DNA from: Sphaerosporella brunnea
Taxonomy: Eukaryota > Ascomycota > Pezizomycetes > Pezizales > Pyronemataceae
Length of the DNA: 64,000 bases
Direction of reading: 5' to 3'
Assembly: GCA_008704415.1 (NCBI GenBank)
Contig: VXIS01000041.1
Span: 124,001-188,000, forward strand
Numbering within the stretch: the stretch's first letter is position 1; each line of letters starts with the position of its first letter. The notes beneath the pieces are model-generated. The model was not told where the DNA came from. It did not search any database and saw only the letters and a list, made by a program, of their open reading frames with translations. The position numbers were made by a program, and so were the translations under genes. This document shows, piece by piece, positions 37,209-48,855 of the stretch.

Positions 37209-39358
37209 CTACGACAAAACCTCATCATCTACGATCTGACCCGCGGTATTTCTAGTCTTTTTCCGCCTGTTTCCCTTGAAATGTTTTTTCGATCCCCTGA
37301 GCGCCGCAACCTCGTCGGGGCTCATGTTGTTCTCGAGCGCGAGCAGGGTCTTTGCCTTCCTCCCGCTCAGGATGCGGCCAGTGGCACTGGCCTGCGGCGC
37401 GTGCATCACGCCGTCTTGTTGTCGGTGGAACGGATTGGTCAGGTGTCCACCGGCGCCCACTCCCCGGCCAAAGTACTGGTTGTCGATGTGCGCGGTTTTT
37501 CTTCCCTGCGGCGGCACAAACGGGGCCATATCGTCGAGCTCGGTGAATTCGCTAGCAGCGTCATCGATCTGCTGGAACTGCTGTTGGGGGAGGTTTTTCC
37601 TGCGGCGTTCTGGCAGACGTTCTTCGTCGTAGAGCTCGATGTTGAATTCCTGCGGATCGATTGGAGTTTCTGCGGGCGGCGGGTGGCAGAACAGAAGTTT
37701 GCCGTTGATGTAGTCTTTCAGAATGTAGCGTGCGGCGCGAGAGTCGTCGGGGTTTCCGGCGGAGGACTTCATAAAACCGCGCGCTTTGGCGTAGGCGACT
37801 AGGAGCTCAGTTCCCGTGGGGATTCCGGTACCACCCTCCTCCAACGGACGCGTCTGGATTTTGATACCGTAGATGGCTTCGAGGAACCACTGCGGAATGC
37901 GTTGAGCCACGAGCGTGGCAGGACCGGTGAATTCGCGCTGTTGGTCAATGGGGAGGATACCATTGCAGACCAGCTCTGCCTTTGTGCTTGCGAAGTTGGG
38001 GAAGACAAGACCTGGGCAATCGCAGAGAATGATTTTGTCTGAGAGGTGAAGGGTCTGGAAGTGCTTGGTCTTTCCTGGTGTGGAGGAAACCGAAACCTTT
38101 TTGGCACCCATCAACGCGTTAATCGTCGAGGACTTTCCGACGTTCGGGTAGCCGACCAGACCGATGGTGGTTTTGTGGGGCTTTGAGGAGCCACTTTCTT
38201 CTTCATCGTCTTCCACGGACTCGACAACAGGCTCAGGGAGGTTCTCAAGGAAGATGGCTTCTAGCTCGTCTAGCGTAATGATTCGAATCCGTGGGTCTTC
38301 TTCGTCTGAAACCTGTGCATAGCCTTCTTCCCGGCCCTTAAGTTTCAGCTTTGAGGTCTCTTCCGCAAGGGCTTCGTCCGTCTCCGCCGTCGCCTTCTCA
38401 CCTTTCTCCGCATCCGAACCCTCTTCCTCGTCCGCTTCATCACTCTCATACTCTTCCAAAGTTTGCCTCGCCAGTGCGGCCGAGAAAAACCTGTAGCTCA
38501 CACCCTCCCGCTCAAAGTAGTCCGCCCACTGCTTCCGCTGACTGACCGTCATCATATCCGCCTTATTCACCAGCAGCAAGTTCTGCTTATTCGGGCCGAC
38601 CTCCTTGGTATATTTTTCCAGATCGACAGATCTAAAGAGCAGCGGGTTCCGGGCGTCTACGATCTGCACCACGAGATCCGAGCGCTCAATCACACGCCAG
38701 AGTTGTCTCCACACCTCCAGGTTGCGCTCAAACGGGGTCATGAGCATATCAAAGTTGTCTTGTAGTTCTGCCAATCCTCGTCTCCAGTTCAAGAACGACT
38801 CGCGCTCCATCTGGTCCAGTTCCAACGGGGTAGTATCGGCATTCCATTTCGGCCGGCGAGGTACCGTCAATTGTTGGGAGTGGTGCGCTTGCTTCCGCTT
38901 AACTTTTCGCTCCTGCTCCGCCGTGAGGAGATACGGGTTGAATTGGTCTTTGTGGACCACTTGCACGTTGGTCATCTTTTCGGCAGTGAAATCGGTATCC
39001 GCCATTTCCGCCGTCGCAAGGAACTCTTCGCACAGGGTCAGCACCAAAACGTAATCGTAGGCTATCCGCGGGCACACAAACCGTCCAGATCATTCTGCTC
39101 GGTGATACTGCGGATCTTGACCCAGTCCGCCTCTTTCCTCTCGGGATTGCTAAAGGCCTATACACCGGTTAGAGCGCACGCACTCCGCGCCGACATAACA
39201 GCGCTCACCACTTCCACCGGACCCTTGTGGGCTCCGCGACCCCGGCCACGTCCTCTTCCGCCTCCTTGACCACCACGGGAAACCCTCGTGCCTCCGCCGC
39301 GGGAGTTCATCAGCGCCCGCCCGAGACCGACTCGGTTTTTGCTTTCGGCGAGCACCAT
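37209..39358 (-). CDS. LSG1: Large-subunit GTPase 1, 60S export and recycling factor
   Basis: A cytoplasmic circularly permuted GTPase that releases the export adaptor Nmd3 from nascent 60S subunits. Three exons (39358-39209, 39157-39082, 39025-37209) encode 680 residues. The first intron is 51 bp. The second (56 bp) has a GTTTGT donor, a GCTGAC branch and an AAG acceptor, and gives the family-typical junction NDLDEFLATAEMADTDFTAE. An Arg/Gly-rich N terminus (GGRGRGRGRGAHKG) is usual for the family. The permuted order of G motifs is visible: NKAD at about 229-232 comes before GYPNVGKSS at 367-375 and DCPGL at 411-415. An acidic insert (about 265-320) separates them. The C terminus is basic (KKHFKGNRRKKTRN). 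All motifs are intact. It is divergent from LTV1, with 850 bp between the start codons. Confidence 0.97.
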
Positions 39359-40206
39359 TGTATATTCCGAATGGTTCCGGCTATCTTTTTTTTTCTTTTT
39401 TTTCCTGGGATCAATATGTGGCTGTGGTGGGCGGTGGATGACCGAGCAGTTGGCGGGGTTGTTGCTCAGAAGACTCGTACAGAGTCTTTTCGTTTCGTCA
39501 TATGTACAGAATTAGTAATCAATAGTTACGAGTGCAGCACGTCACGTGCTCTTTTGGGTTAGGGGTGTCTGTTCCAGCAGGATCATCAATGATCCAAGAT
39601 TCTACCTATCAGCCAAAATTCAAATGCTCTGAAGCCATTGGGAAAACAGATAGAGTGCTTAAGTATAGTTATAGTACTGTAGAGCATGTCAACATGTATG
39701 ATACCTACCTAGGTAGTAAGTGCTCTCTCTTGGCCGGAATTCTTTTCCGTCGCTCATGGTCATATTCCACAATTTGTTCTTCATATAAAAGCGGAGGCAA
39801 TGCTACCCCTCGGCTCGGAAGTCCTACTGCTGCCTGCACCTCCTTAGGAAAGGAAAGACAGAAAGTCTGGAAACATTTCACGCCTTGGCGGGCCACAGTC
39901 CAACCCGAGTGCTGCCCAGGAAAGCCATCACCGCCTCCGTACAGCGTTCACCAGCCAACAGGACCTTAATGGAGATATTCGTCCTCCGCCTCTTTTGCTT
40001 ATCAGCTGTCGCCGACGCCACTTAATTTGTTCTGGCGATTGCTTAGAATTGCTCGAATCATATTTTGTGTTTGGCGGGGTTAGCTGTGACCGACGAAACT
40101 TTCTTTCCCCTGCACACATCTTTTTGTGCCCCACAACCGCAATCTACACAGGAAACCTGACAAACCACCAACCCGCGCCGCCGTAACTACTTCACGTCTC
40201 CCACCC
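39359..40206. promoter_or_regulatory. Shared divergent promoter region of LSG1 and LTV1
   Basis: 848 bp separate the start codons of two oppositely transcribed ribosome-assembly genes. I looked for yeast-type PAC (GATGAG) and RRPE motifs and saw no convincing pair. No open frame here is supported. Confidence 0.4.
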
Positions 40207-41600
40207 ATCATGGCGCCTCTCAACAAACCCACCAAGAAGTGGATGTAAGTTCCTCCGCTTTTGTGCCTGCAGCCACAAGCGCTGACAAGCGAACAGCGAC
40301 AAAAAGTCGGCAACCACCTTCCAAGTGCGCTACCGCTCACAGAACGATCCATTGATCCACGATGAAACGGCGACCGACTTCGTGCTCACGGAGGTCGACG
40401 CGCCAAACGCGCACAAGTCCACCAACAAAATCAAGACTGCGGCGGACCTCGAAAACGAGCTGGACGTCACCAGCATCCGCAAAAACGAGGGAGAAGCAGC
40501 CATGTACGGTATTTACTATGATGACACCAAGTACGACTACATGCAGCACATGCGGGAAATGGGGGGCAGCACCGAGGCCGTGTTCATCGAGGCGCCACAA
40601 GCGGCGTCCAAGCAGCGCAAGGGCAAGAAGCAGACGCTTGACGAAGCGATATTTGCACATGACCAGCCGAAGAGCACCGTCGTGCACATACCCAAGGAGC
40701 TGCTCCCCAGCGAGCAGCTGGTCAAGAAAAGTTACCAGGATATGCAGGATGTTCCTGATGCTCTGGCCGGCTTCCAGCCGGATATGGATCCGCGGCTTAG
40801 AGAGGTCCTGGAGGCCCTCGAGGATGATGCGTATGTGGATGATGATGAGGATATCTTTGCGCAGTTAGCGGAGGGCGGCGAAACTTCGGCGGGCGACTTC
40901 TTTGACCAGGGGTTTGAAGAGGAGGAAGATGACGGCTGGGCCAGCGACGCCACGGAGAAAGCGCCTGTTCGCCCATCATCGCAGCCAGCATCCTCCTCCT
41001 CCTCCTCCTCCACCACCAATGCCACGGTGGCAGAAGAAGACGCAAACGCGGACTGGATGAAAGAATTCTCCAAATTCAAAAAAGCGCAGAAAAAGGAGAA
41101 AAAAGAAGCAGCCGCGGAAGACGACGGCGTCTCAAGTTTGGCAGACACCATGAGCTTCGGCGGTTCCAGCGCCATGACGGGCGGCACAATCAGCGTCTCT
41201 GGCCGCCGCCGCCGTAGGCGCGAAAAGAAGGCCGGTGGCGCACGCACCGCTACGTCCGGGTACTCCATGAGTTCCTCTGCACTCTTCCGGACGGAGGGAT
41301 TAACACTACTAGACGACCGTTTCGACAAGGTCCCCCTTCCCTCCCCTCCCCGCCATTGCGTCACTAACTAGAACCCAGATCGAAGAGGAATACGCCGAAG
41401 ACTCGGAGGAGGAAGAACGCAACGGCGTCGTGCCAGAGACCAGAAAGGACTTTGACGCCATCATGGACGAGTTCCTGAGCGGCTACACCATGACCGGCCA
41501 GCGCTCCAAGACCCACCGCGTCAAGCGCGGGAAGAACCAGAGCGGCCTCGACCAGCTGGATGAGATCAGAAGGGAGCTGGCGAGTGCTAGGATCCGTTAA
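40207..41600 (+). CDS. LTV1: Ltv1, 40S subunit assembly factor
   Basis: An assembly factor that holds ribosomal proteins of the 40S head and beak and supports small-subunit export. Three exons (40207-40241, 40297-41329, 41379-41600) encode 429 residues. The N terminus shows the family block KWIDKKSATTFQVRYRSQND across the first splice, then DPLIHDETATDFVLTE and a series of acidic stretches (EDDAYVDDDEDIFAQLAEGG). The C terminus has DFDAIMDEFLSGY and RVKRGKKNQSGLDQLDEIR. A serine run is coded by TCC repeats near 40990-41012. The second intron (49 bp) has a weak GTCCCC donor, but a CACTAAC branch and CCCAG acceptor support it, and the unspliced frame hits a stop at once. It lies divergent from LSG1. 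Confidence 0.95.
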
Positions 41601-42349
41601 TTCACGGAGTCTGGTGGGCGAGGTGCGGTCTACAGTATTTTACGCGGCGGCGGCGGCGGCGGGGGTTTTGGAGTTAGGTCATTTCTTTGCGTGCTTGCTT
41701 GCTTGCTTGTCTGATAAACAAAAAAAGTTGGGGCTTTTGTTTCGCTTTGGGTGATTTGCTTTTGCAGCTGCAATGCAAAGTAATCACAAGGCTGCCTGCA
41801 GCCAACGTGGCGGTGGCGGTGCGAAGAGCAGGCTCTTCCCCCCACGTTGGCTGCAGCTGCAGGCTGACGCTGCTCTGTTTCAGGCTGTGAGTGATGTTCC
41901 ATGTTGGATATATTGCATCACATTTCTGCAACTCCCCGGAGAATTTTTTTCCTCTGTCGGAGGGAGGATTTCACCAAGATCACTCGAGGGGGTGGGTGGC
42001 CATATGCATGGACAATTTCGATATTCAACACAGAACTGGAACAAATCCACAACGCATCGTACGCTACGCACTAAGCAAAAAAAAAACGGCGAAAAAACTC
42101 AATCACACATGCATAATTGGTATTTGCTATACTATGTGATACGGGGAGAACGTGTGCCCCGACGATTCGTCCGAGCAGCCCCCTCCTTCCAAGTAAAAGC
42201 GGACAAAAAACTTTTATACCCCCCTCCCGAAAGCAAGCAAGCCGAGATCCGAGAACGCCGTCGTATGATAGATAGAATAGCAGCGGGTATGCAAACACGA
42301 AAAAGCAAAGAATGGATGGATGGATGGGAGAGGGCACACCACCATCTAA
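41601..42349. other. Convergent 3' region, no gene seen
   Basis: This lies between the stops of LTV1 and FCF2. It contains a CGG run near 41645-41662, a GCTTGCTTGCTT repeat near 41693-41708 and an A-rich stretch near 42078. An 18-bp near-palindrome pair GCCTGCAGCCAACGTGG/CCACGTTGGCTGCAGC lies at 41792-41860. Confidence 0.45.
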
Positions 42350-43493
42350 TTAGTATTTGTTGGCTCCAAACTTTGCAGCAATCTTGTTGCGCTGCGCTTT
42401 AAGTTTCTTGTAAAACTCCTTTTTGCCGCTCCTCTTAGATTTCTGGACCTCTTCGTATTTGCGCTTGAAGCGCTCCTTGCTGCTGCCGTCGGCAAGCACC
42501 TCTTCTAGGATCGTCTTTTTGCGCTCCCGGCGGTTGATACGAGCGTTGAAAAATTCAGTGTTACCCTCAATTATAGTACCCACCTGCGAGTACTGAGGGA
42601 TGCCAGAGTTGTCCTTCCGGTAGTGACGGTGAGGGTCCAACACGTTACGGTGCTTGATGAGCAGGAAGTCGCGTTTGAACTCGTCTGTCATCTCGGTCCG
42701 CGGCAGGTCATACCACTTGGATCCGGCAGTAGGGGGCGGTTCCTAATGGGTGCGGATTAGCAATAAATTCACCCGGATTTTGCATGCAAGGTACAACCTA
42801 GAAAAAAGCAAGAAACAAGGCCTCAGAGTAACTATGAAAAACAAAAACTTCACGATGTCGGTATGGACAGCCAAGACGGTGTCCGTTTCCGTCAGGTTCT
42901 TTGGGATAAGATATCCTCATAGGCCATGTGGGTGAAAATGGAGGGGGCGGGGCATGCAAGGGGGAAAAAAAAAATCGTACCTTCTTTGATTTCTTGTTTG
43001 TAGTGGCAGCGACAACTGGCTGTGCGCTGTTTGCCAACGCCCGTTCGCTCTCAGGCAGCAACCGGTCCGCAATGCGGGCGACACGGCCTTCGGTCTTGAT
43101 GGGAGGCTTCGGCAGTGACGCACCGGGGTCTAATTTGGGTAGTCTGCACAAACACGTATTAGCCACACAGTCCAGACGACCGGCTAGAAGAAGTAAACAA
43201 CAGGAGAGGGGATGGAATGAAACTCACTTGATGGAAGCGATACTTTTGTTGCTGGTGATTTCCAACAGCGCCGATGAGGAGTCGGTATTCCTCATCCGCT
43301 CTTCCGCCTCTCGCAACAGCCGCGCAACCGTTTCATCTGATAGCTCATCGTCATCGTCATCGTCGCTGCGGTTGAGGACTGTGACGAGCGAAGCGGAGGC
43401 GGTGTCTGTCTCGGAGGGATGGCGGGGTGGTTGTGGAATGTCCACGTCAAAGTTGTCGCTTCGAAGGGGTGAAGCGGGGGAGGAGGAAGGCAT
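42350..43493 (-). CDS. FCF2: rRNA-processing protein Fcf2
   Basis: A nucleolar factor needed for early 18S pre-rRNA cleavages (Fcf2/TdT-interacting family). Three exons (43493-43228, 43143-42981, 42742-42350) encode 273 residues; introns are 84 and 238 bp. The second intron is long for this window and pyrimidine-rich at its start. The conserved C-terminal domain is clear: SKWYDLPRTEMTDEFKRDF, then LIKHRNVLDPHRHYRKD, PQYSQVGTIIEGNTEFF and RRERKKTILEEVL, with a basic end. The N-terminal half is variable, with an Asp run (DDDDDDELSDETV) followed by a helix. The start is taken as MPSSSPASP at 43493. The frame stays open upstream with other ATGs, but that sequence is not protein-like. It is the third ribosome-assembly gene in a row after LSG1 and LTV1. 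Confidence 0.93.
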
Positions 43494-43868
43494 GGCGGAA
43501 AGAAGTGAGATGCGACGTTTGATGCGCGGCAGAAAAAAAAAGTCGGGCACGAAAAAAACCGCCAAGGGTTTCAGCCCTGGCCAGGACTTACCCGGCACAT
43601 TTGACAACGAAACAACAAGAGAGGTTTGACAACATGGCATGCGGTTATCGCAGCCTCGCAGAACAACTGCGTCGGGCGGCCACCAGTTCATCCTCAATCA
43701 CTCACTGATCAGTGATCACATGTCTGCGTATTGCAGGGGGCGGCTGGTTGATGAACGTCGCACGGCGGCAATCTACCACGAGATGTTTTTTGAGACACAT
43801 GCGATGTTTACCATCCCGCGTCCTTTCGGCGTCTGGTTGGCTGCGGTTGCTGGCCCCTGCTACTCGTA

Positions 43869-44440
43869 TCATAAGAAGAGCTCATATAGCAACGATAACT
43901 GTTCGATCGTGACAAGACGCGCAGTACACATAAAATTATAATCGCCCTGTCCAATCAACTGCTGAGGCGGCCACGAAACAGTAGAATGTTTGGGACCAGT
44001 GGCCGCCTCTCGGAAAGCGAGCCTCCTTTTGGCACCAACCCTCCAAGGAATGCAAGGAGGAAATCTCTGATTCTGACACCGCATGATGAGGTCGTTACCG
44101 TCTCTGAACACCTCCCAGTTTTCGTGATGTGTCCTTACTGCGTATACTAGTTCATGCAGGCCCTCAGCTGCAGGGCTAGCTCCCCAACCAAACAACACCT
44201 GAGGAAACAACATTCACGGTTGTGTCAAAACCAACTACCGTCCAGTTGCACTGGCCTAAAACGCCCTGAACGAGAGCGGGATAAGCAAAGGCACAGACAA
44301 ACGAGTGGCTCGATCTCGATGAGATACTTTGCAGCGAGCTTCGGGTAATCCGATATCCCCACACAAGTTCACCAAATCAAGTCCCATCATCTCAATACGG
44401 TTGCTGTTGGGGGATCGGGGCAGTGGATTCGAGCTCAACC
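43869..44440 (-). CDS. Possible uncharacterised gene, 3' exons only
   Basis: A 3' exon (about 44187-43869) reads VLFGWGASPAAEGLHELVYA, then VFRDGNDLIMRCQNQRFPPC, and ends LSLLYELFL before the stop. It is preceded by a TTTCCTCAG acceptor. Upstream, a short exon GVLGQCNWT (about 44261-44235) and an exon with YPKLAAKYLIEIEPL (about 44350-44300) can be chained through introns of about 40-47 bp. I could not extend the chain to a start codon with confidence. No domain is recognised. It could be a lineage-specific gene or a decaying one. Confidence 0.3.
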
Positions 44441-44942
44441 CCGGTAGTGCCGAGGGTCCCCGGCCGTTTTTGACACATTTTACTAACTGGCCAGATGCTT
44501 ACGAGCCAGCCACCGGCAGCAGAGCTGAAGCTCGGACGTCGACGGCGGCGGCGGGGTTGACGCTGGGGGGGCGATCATGATGTCGAGGAGCCGCCTTTAA
44601 GCAGGCGCATCAACATCTCTCCCAGCTTGGGTACCTGGCTAATCGCCCGATCCGGGTTGACCGGTCCCATAAGCTGCTGCTGCTCGGGTGGGTCCGGAGG
44701 CTCTGAGTACTTCAGGACAAACAGCATCAATGAGGAGTGGAATCCCGGAAATGCTGCGACCAGAACAGACGGGAGAGAGGCAAGGCATTCCACTCCCATT
44801 TGAAGTCATTCTTCAACCTTGCGGGCCGGTCCAGCAGTCTGCCGCCGGACCGCTTGACCCCGGCACCAACCCGCTTGGAGGAGGCCCATGTTGAGGGGTA
44901 CTATAACGCGCGCAAGCCGCCGCCGGCACACTCACATCTTTT

Positions 44943-44958
44943 GGGGGGGGGGGGGGGG
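44943..44958 (+). repeat. Poly(G) tract, 16 bases
   Basis: An uninterrupted run of 16 G in non-coding sequence. Confidence 0.85.
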
Positions 44959-46480
44959 TGTAGTGGATGCATGAGTGACCACAACATTTGTTGGACGATC
45001 GGCGTGTAGATACTAGAGAGGCTTTTTCCCTCAGATCGCCGAAGAAGCCGAGTGGGTGAGTTGAGTGCGGAGAGGGGGCTCCTAGGAGCGTGATGACACT
45101 GGGGAGATGAATGGGATCCAAGCGGGTGAAGGGTGAACATCACGATACATACTTGCTCTTTCATATGTACCGCATGTGTTCCCTCATGATGTGTTGTTGT
45201 TGGTGACTGCGCTGTGCATCAATGCATGCGTTACGCGAAGCTGCTGGGAAGTGGTCGTACAGCACTATGACGGAGACATGGACGAGCACACAGCCAGACT
45301 AGCATACGGTTCGTGCGTGCGTACGTGCGTCCGCTGGGTCGGGATATCGAGTTTTGGCGATTATGTGTGTAGATTAAGGTGTGACGGCGAAGGCAACAGC
45401 TACGATGGTAAGCATAGTATCTACAATATGCTGCACTCACCTCACTAATTACGCAACCAGCGAGGGACATCGATACGCACGTACGCACGCAGGTAGAGTA
45501 TGTACATGTATGTAAGCAGTATCTAGAGTATCTAGAGTACAGGACGGTCGGAGAGATATCTCGCGAGCGCAGAGCGTCTGTGCCTTCCCGCAGATCCAAA
45601 GCGAAGGGCAGCCGACTAAGTAGCTGGCAGGCGGGCGCGGGACGGACGATGGGGCGGGCGAGCATGTCGAGGAAGAGCACGCACTGAGTGCGTGCATACC
45701 TGGTACCTATGTACTTAAGTAGCTATTCCGCTTGCACGTCGAGTGGAGTACCTGGACCAGATGTATGTATGTGCCTCCTTGTAGGAGTTGAACGCACGTC
45801 ACGCACGGGTCTTAATTTTTTTTCGTTGCGTTCAGCCCCCGCGCGCTTTTTACCTTTCGCCTTGCGAACCTGGTGTGCACCACACCTTGACAACACCCAC
45901 CACCACCACCAACTCCGCCCCTCCACCTTAACCAATCAACCCCCCCCCCCCCCCTGCCCTGCCCTGCGAACCAGCGAACCCACACTCTCCGTCATCCCTC
46001 ACTCTAAATTCCTTCCGTTGGTCGATCACTTCGCTCGTTGCGCACCGTGTGCTGTGGCCCCCGACGAAACAGCTGTCGAGTGGAACGCACCCCCCCCCCC
46101 CCCCCACAAAAAAAAACGATCCTCCAAAAATCAATATCAATCAATCAATCACCCAATCACCCAATCACCCAATCAGCCAGCTCTGTCCAACCGTTGCGTT
46201 CAATCACTCGAAATCAATCATACTTGTCGATCATTGCCGTCGCCAGGAAAGGAACGAGCGCGAGAAATTGCTGCAAGCCAAAGCAACGACCACAGGCAAG
46301 GCAGCGAGACTTGTAAACCAGGAACAGGAACGCACTGGGCCACCCAGCTGTATTCGAACGAACGCCCTACGAGGTTGACTCGCTTCTAAATACCCATTGA
46401 ACTCCTCCCGCCGTTTCTGCTATCCTGCCTGCACTGCATCTCCAAAATATACCCGCTTCGTTTCACACTCCGCGGCAACG

Positions 46481-46536
46481 TCAACGACAACAACAACAAC
46501 AACAACAACACCAACAACAACAACACCAACAACAAA
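46481..46536 (+). repeat. CAA triplet repeat in the leader of the HapE gene
   Basis: An ACA/CAA repeat with two interruptions, about 225 bp upstream of the ATG at 46762. It probably lies in the 5' untranslated leader; CAA-rich leaders are unstructured and often well translated. Confidence 0.7.
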
Positions 46537-46761
46537 GCACACTCCAGCTGTCAGTTTGATCTTACACCGAGGAATTACGCATCCTACATTCTCCTGCTGT
46601 ATTCCAAGCAAAAGGTTCTGTTCTGGGCGCCATTGGAGTAAGCGCAATCGAGTCCAGCCCCAGCCACGACAACGACGTTCAGGCCCTGTGAGACAACAAA
46701 ACAGTGAGAACGGCGACTGCACCTGTCCACGACTGCAAAACGAAACACTAGTCTTGTCACC

Positions 46762-47893
46762 ATGGACCCCAACTATCCCGGGGCAGGCGGAAGACACGAC
46801 CCATCGCAGCAACAGCAGCAGCCGTACGACATTTCCGTAATGGGACATGTAGGTCCATCTCTTGTTTGCCTGGAATTTTTTCGAAATCAGGAACTCGCAA
46901 GACTGACTGCAAGGCTTTACAATAGTATGGAGCCAGCGCTGCGCTTGTAGCCAACTCCTCCGTGCCACAGTCCGACATATATAGCGGGGCGTTCGCGAAT
47001 GTATGAACCTCAAATCTCACCGTCCGAAACAATCCGAATTGCAGGCTCTGACAATGGATCCCCAGGTATCCCAAGGCTTGCACGGTCACTACCGCGATAT
47101 CCTGACTGCGTACTGGCAGCAGACTATCAACACCCTCGAAAACGAAGAACATGACTACAAAGTTCATCAGCTTCCGCTTGCGCGGATAAAAAAGGTCATG
47201 AAGGCAGATCCGGAAGTCAAGATGATATCAGCGGAGGCGCCGATACTATTCGCGAAGGGCTGCGATATATTCATCACCGAATTGACAATGCGTGCTTGGA
47301 TACATGCGGAAGAGAACAAGCGGCGGACATTGCAGCGCTCCGACATTGCATCGGCACTCACAAAGAGTGACATGTTCGATTTCCTGATCGATATAGTCCC
47401 AAGGGAGGAGGCCGCGCCAAAGCGATCCACCGGCGGTGCGTCTGGGTCCAATCAACAGCACCACCAGCAGGCCCCACCGCCTCCTCCGCCACCACCGCAG
47501 CACCAGCCCCCGCAGCAGCAGCATCAGCAGCCGCAGCACTCTCAGCACGCACAACCCCAAATGCCATCGAATGACTACCTCCATTCGGGCATTCCCGAAG
47601 AAACCGCCAGGTTTGGCCAGGGAAGCATGTATGGCGGTGGAGTAGCTCAGCCAGTAGGAGGATACCCGGGGACCCATATGTATCAGGAGGTGGAAGGGAT
47701 ATATGGCTATGCACCAATGCCATCGCAACCAGTATGGAATTCCGCGCCTCTTGTCACCCATCCGGCCGCTAATCCTAGCCTGCAGATGTACATGCCAAAT
47801 CAGAGAGGCCACCTCCAGGATCCACAAGGCCCAGGCAACGACCAGAGTGATGATGCTGATGCTGAGGGGGAGCGGGATTACGAGGTGCCTTAA
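46762..47893 (+). CDS. hapE: CCAAT-binding complex subunit HapE (NF-YC, Hap5)
   Basis: The histone-fold subunit that pairs with NF-YB (HapC) and, with HapB, binds CCAAT boxes; with HapX it controls respiration, iron and redox genes. Three exons (46762-46848, 46926-47000, 47045-47893) encode 336 residues; introns are 77 and 44 bp. The first acceptor is the AATAG at 46925, because only that choice keeps the frame through [15 protein letters not shown]. The histone fold spans about 85-172: [40 protein letters not shown] and [20 protein letters not shown]. The segment just before it ([17 protein letters not shown]) is the fungal extension used to recruit Hap4/HapX-type partners. A Gln/Pro/His-rich tail follows and ends in an acidic stretch. 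All family elements are present. Confidence 0.96.
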
Positions 47894-48855
47894 GGGTCCT
47901 CGGCCGAGTCGTATTGGGCGTAAGTCTCGATATTGGGTGGCAGTTTCAGTCTTTTCTTCTTTTATGATGGCTCTATGATGGGTCATGTGTTACGACATTC
48001 CTATCTCACTCGCGCCAGTTCACAGTGTTTCCGCATTTTCCTCCTCTAACATGGTTGTGATCTGAATATTCTTTTGCTATATTTTTATTTTATTTCCGGA
48101 GCATGGGTTGATGGTTGGCATTATGAGTGTTTTGTGTTCCCATTAGTTTTATTCCTTCTCCTTCTCGGAGTGTGTTTTGTGTATCTTTTTTTGGCGGGTC
48201 AGGGCGTGGGAACGGCAAGGTGGCCTTTACGAGATCACGGATTTTTCTTACGGTATATGGGGTTCTGTCATTCTTGGTCAGTTTTTTTTTCCGTGAATGG
48301 TTGGTGTTGGCTTATCGGTTTTTTGTTTTTTTTTTTGCGAGTTTTCTTGTTTTTTGGACTTCGGTGGAGTGGGCTGTACTCTTGTGTGGGGGGGTTGGAT
48401 CTGGATTGGATCATCTAACGATGATCCTAGATATACAAACGACAGCGCAGTAACAGGGCATGGGCGGATAGTGATGACTGAGTGGGTGGTGGGCAATTCA
48501 ACTGGGCGGTGGGGAATGCCGCAGTTTCAATTCCCAGCCAGTGACTTTCCGGTACTGCCCGAGTGATATATTGTGACACGGGATTGATTTTCTGCAATGT
48601 CGATCCTTGTGGAATATTAGCCATGCGCTCAAGTTTCACGTGCATCGTACATATATCTTTGATCTGAGGTATGAAGTATGTACTCGTACTGTTGGGCTAA
48701 GGCAGATAATCTATGCGATCCACAAAGAGGATACGTAACTTCATTCGGGGCAAGAAATGTTGGTACACCTGTCACCGGTTCGACTCCGGTTAGAGTCTGG
48801 ATTTCTCCCGTCACCCCTTATCACCGGGTTTCACTGAATAATTTTATTTGTCAAA
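47894..48855. other. Convergent 3' region with a second B-box-like match
   Basis: This lies between the stops of HapE and the F-box-like gene. At 48778-48788 it contains GGTTCGACTCC inside a perfect 5-bp T-arm-like stem. The flanks do not form the acceptor or anticodon stems of a tRNA. T-rich runs lie at 48280-48355. Confidence 0.45.

Larger units (their letters stand above)
43494..46480. other. Gene-poor stretch with a possible minus-strand gene and poly-G/poly-C tracts
   Basis: Apart from the weak candidate at 43869-44440, I find no gene. Homopolymers are conspicuous: 16 G at 44943-44958 and C runs near 45941-45954 and 46090-46104. The last 600 bp or so are the probable promoter and leader of the HapE gene. 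Confidence 0.45.

Noticed and set aside
45176..46389. Long open frames upstream of the HapE gene
   Set aside because: They run through poly-C and CAA-type repeats and have no domain; the region is better explained as promoter and leader.
48690..48800. Possible tRNA gene ending at the perfect T-arm near 48780
   Set aside because: No acceptor strand complementary to the sequence after the T-arm lies upstream, and no anticodon arm fits at the right distance.
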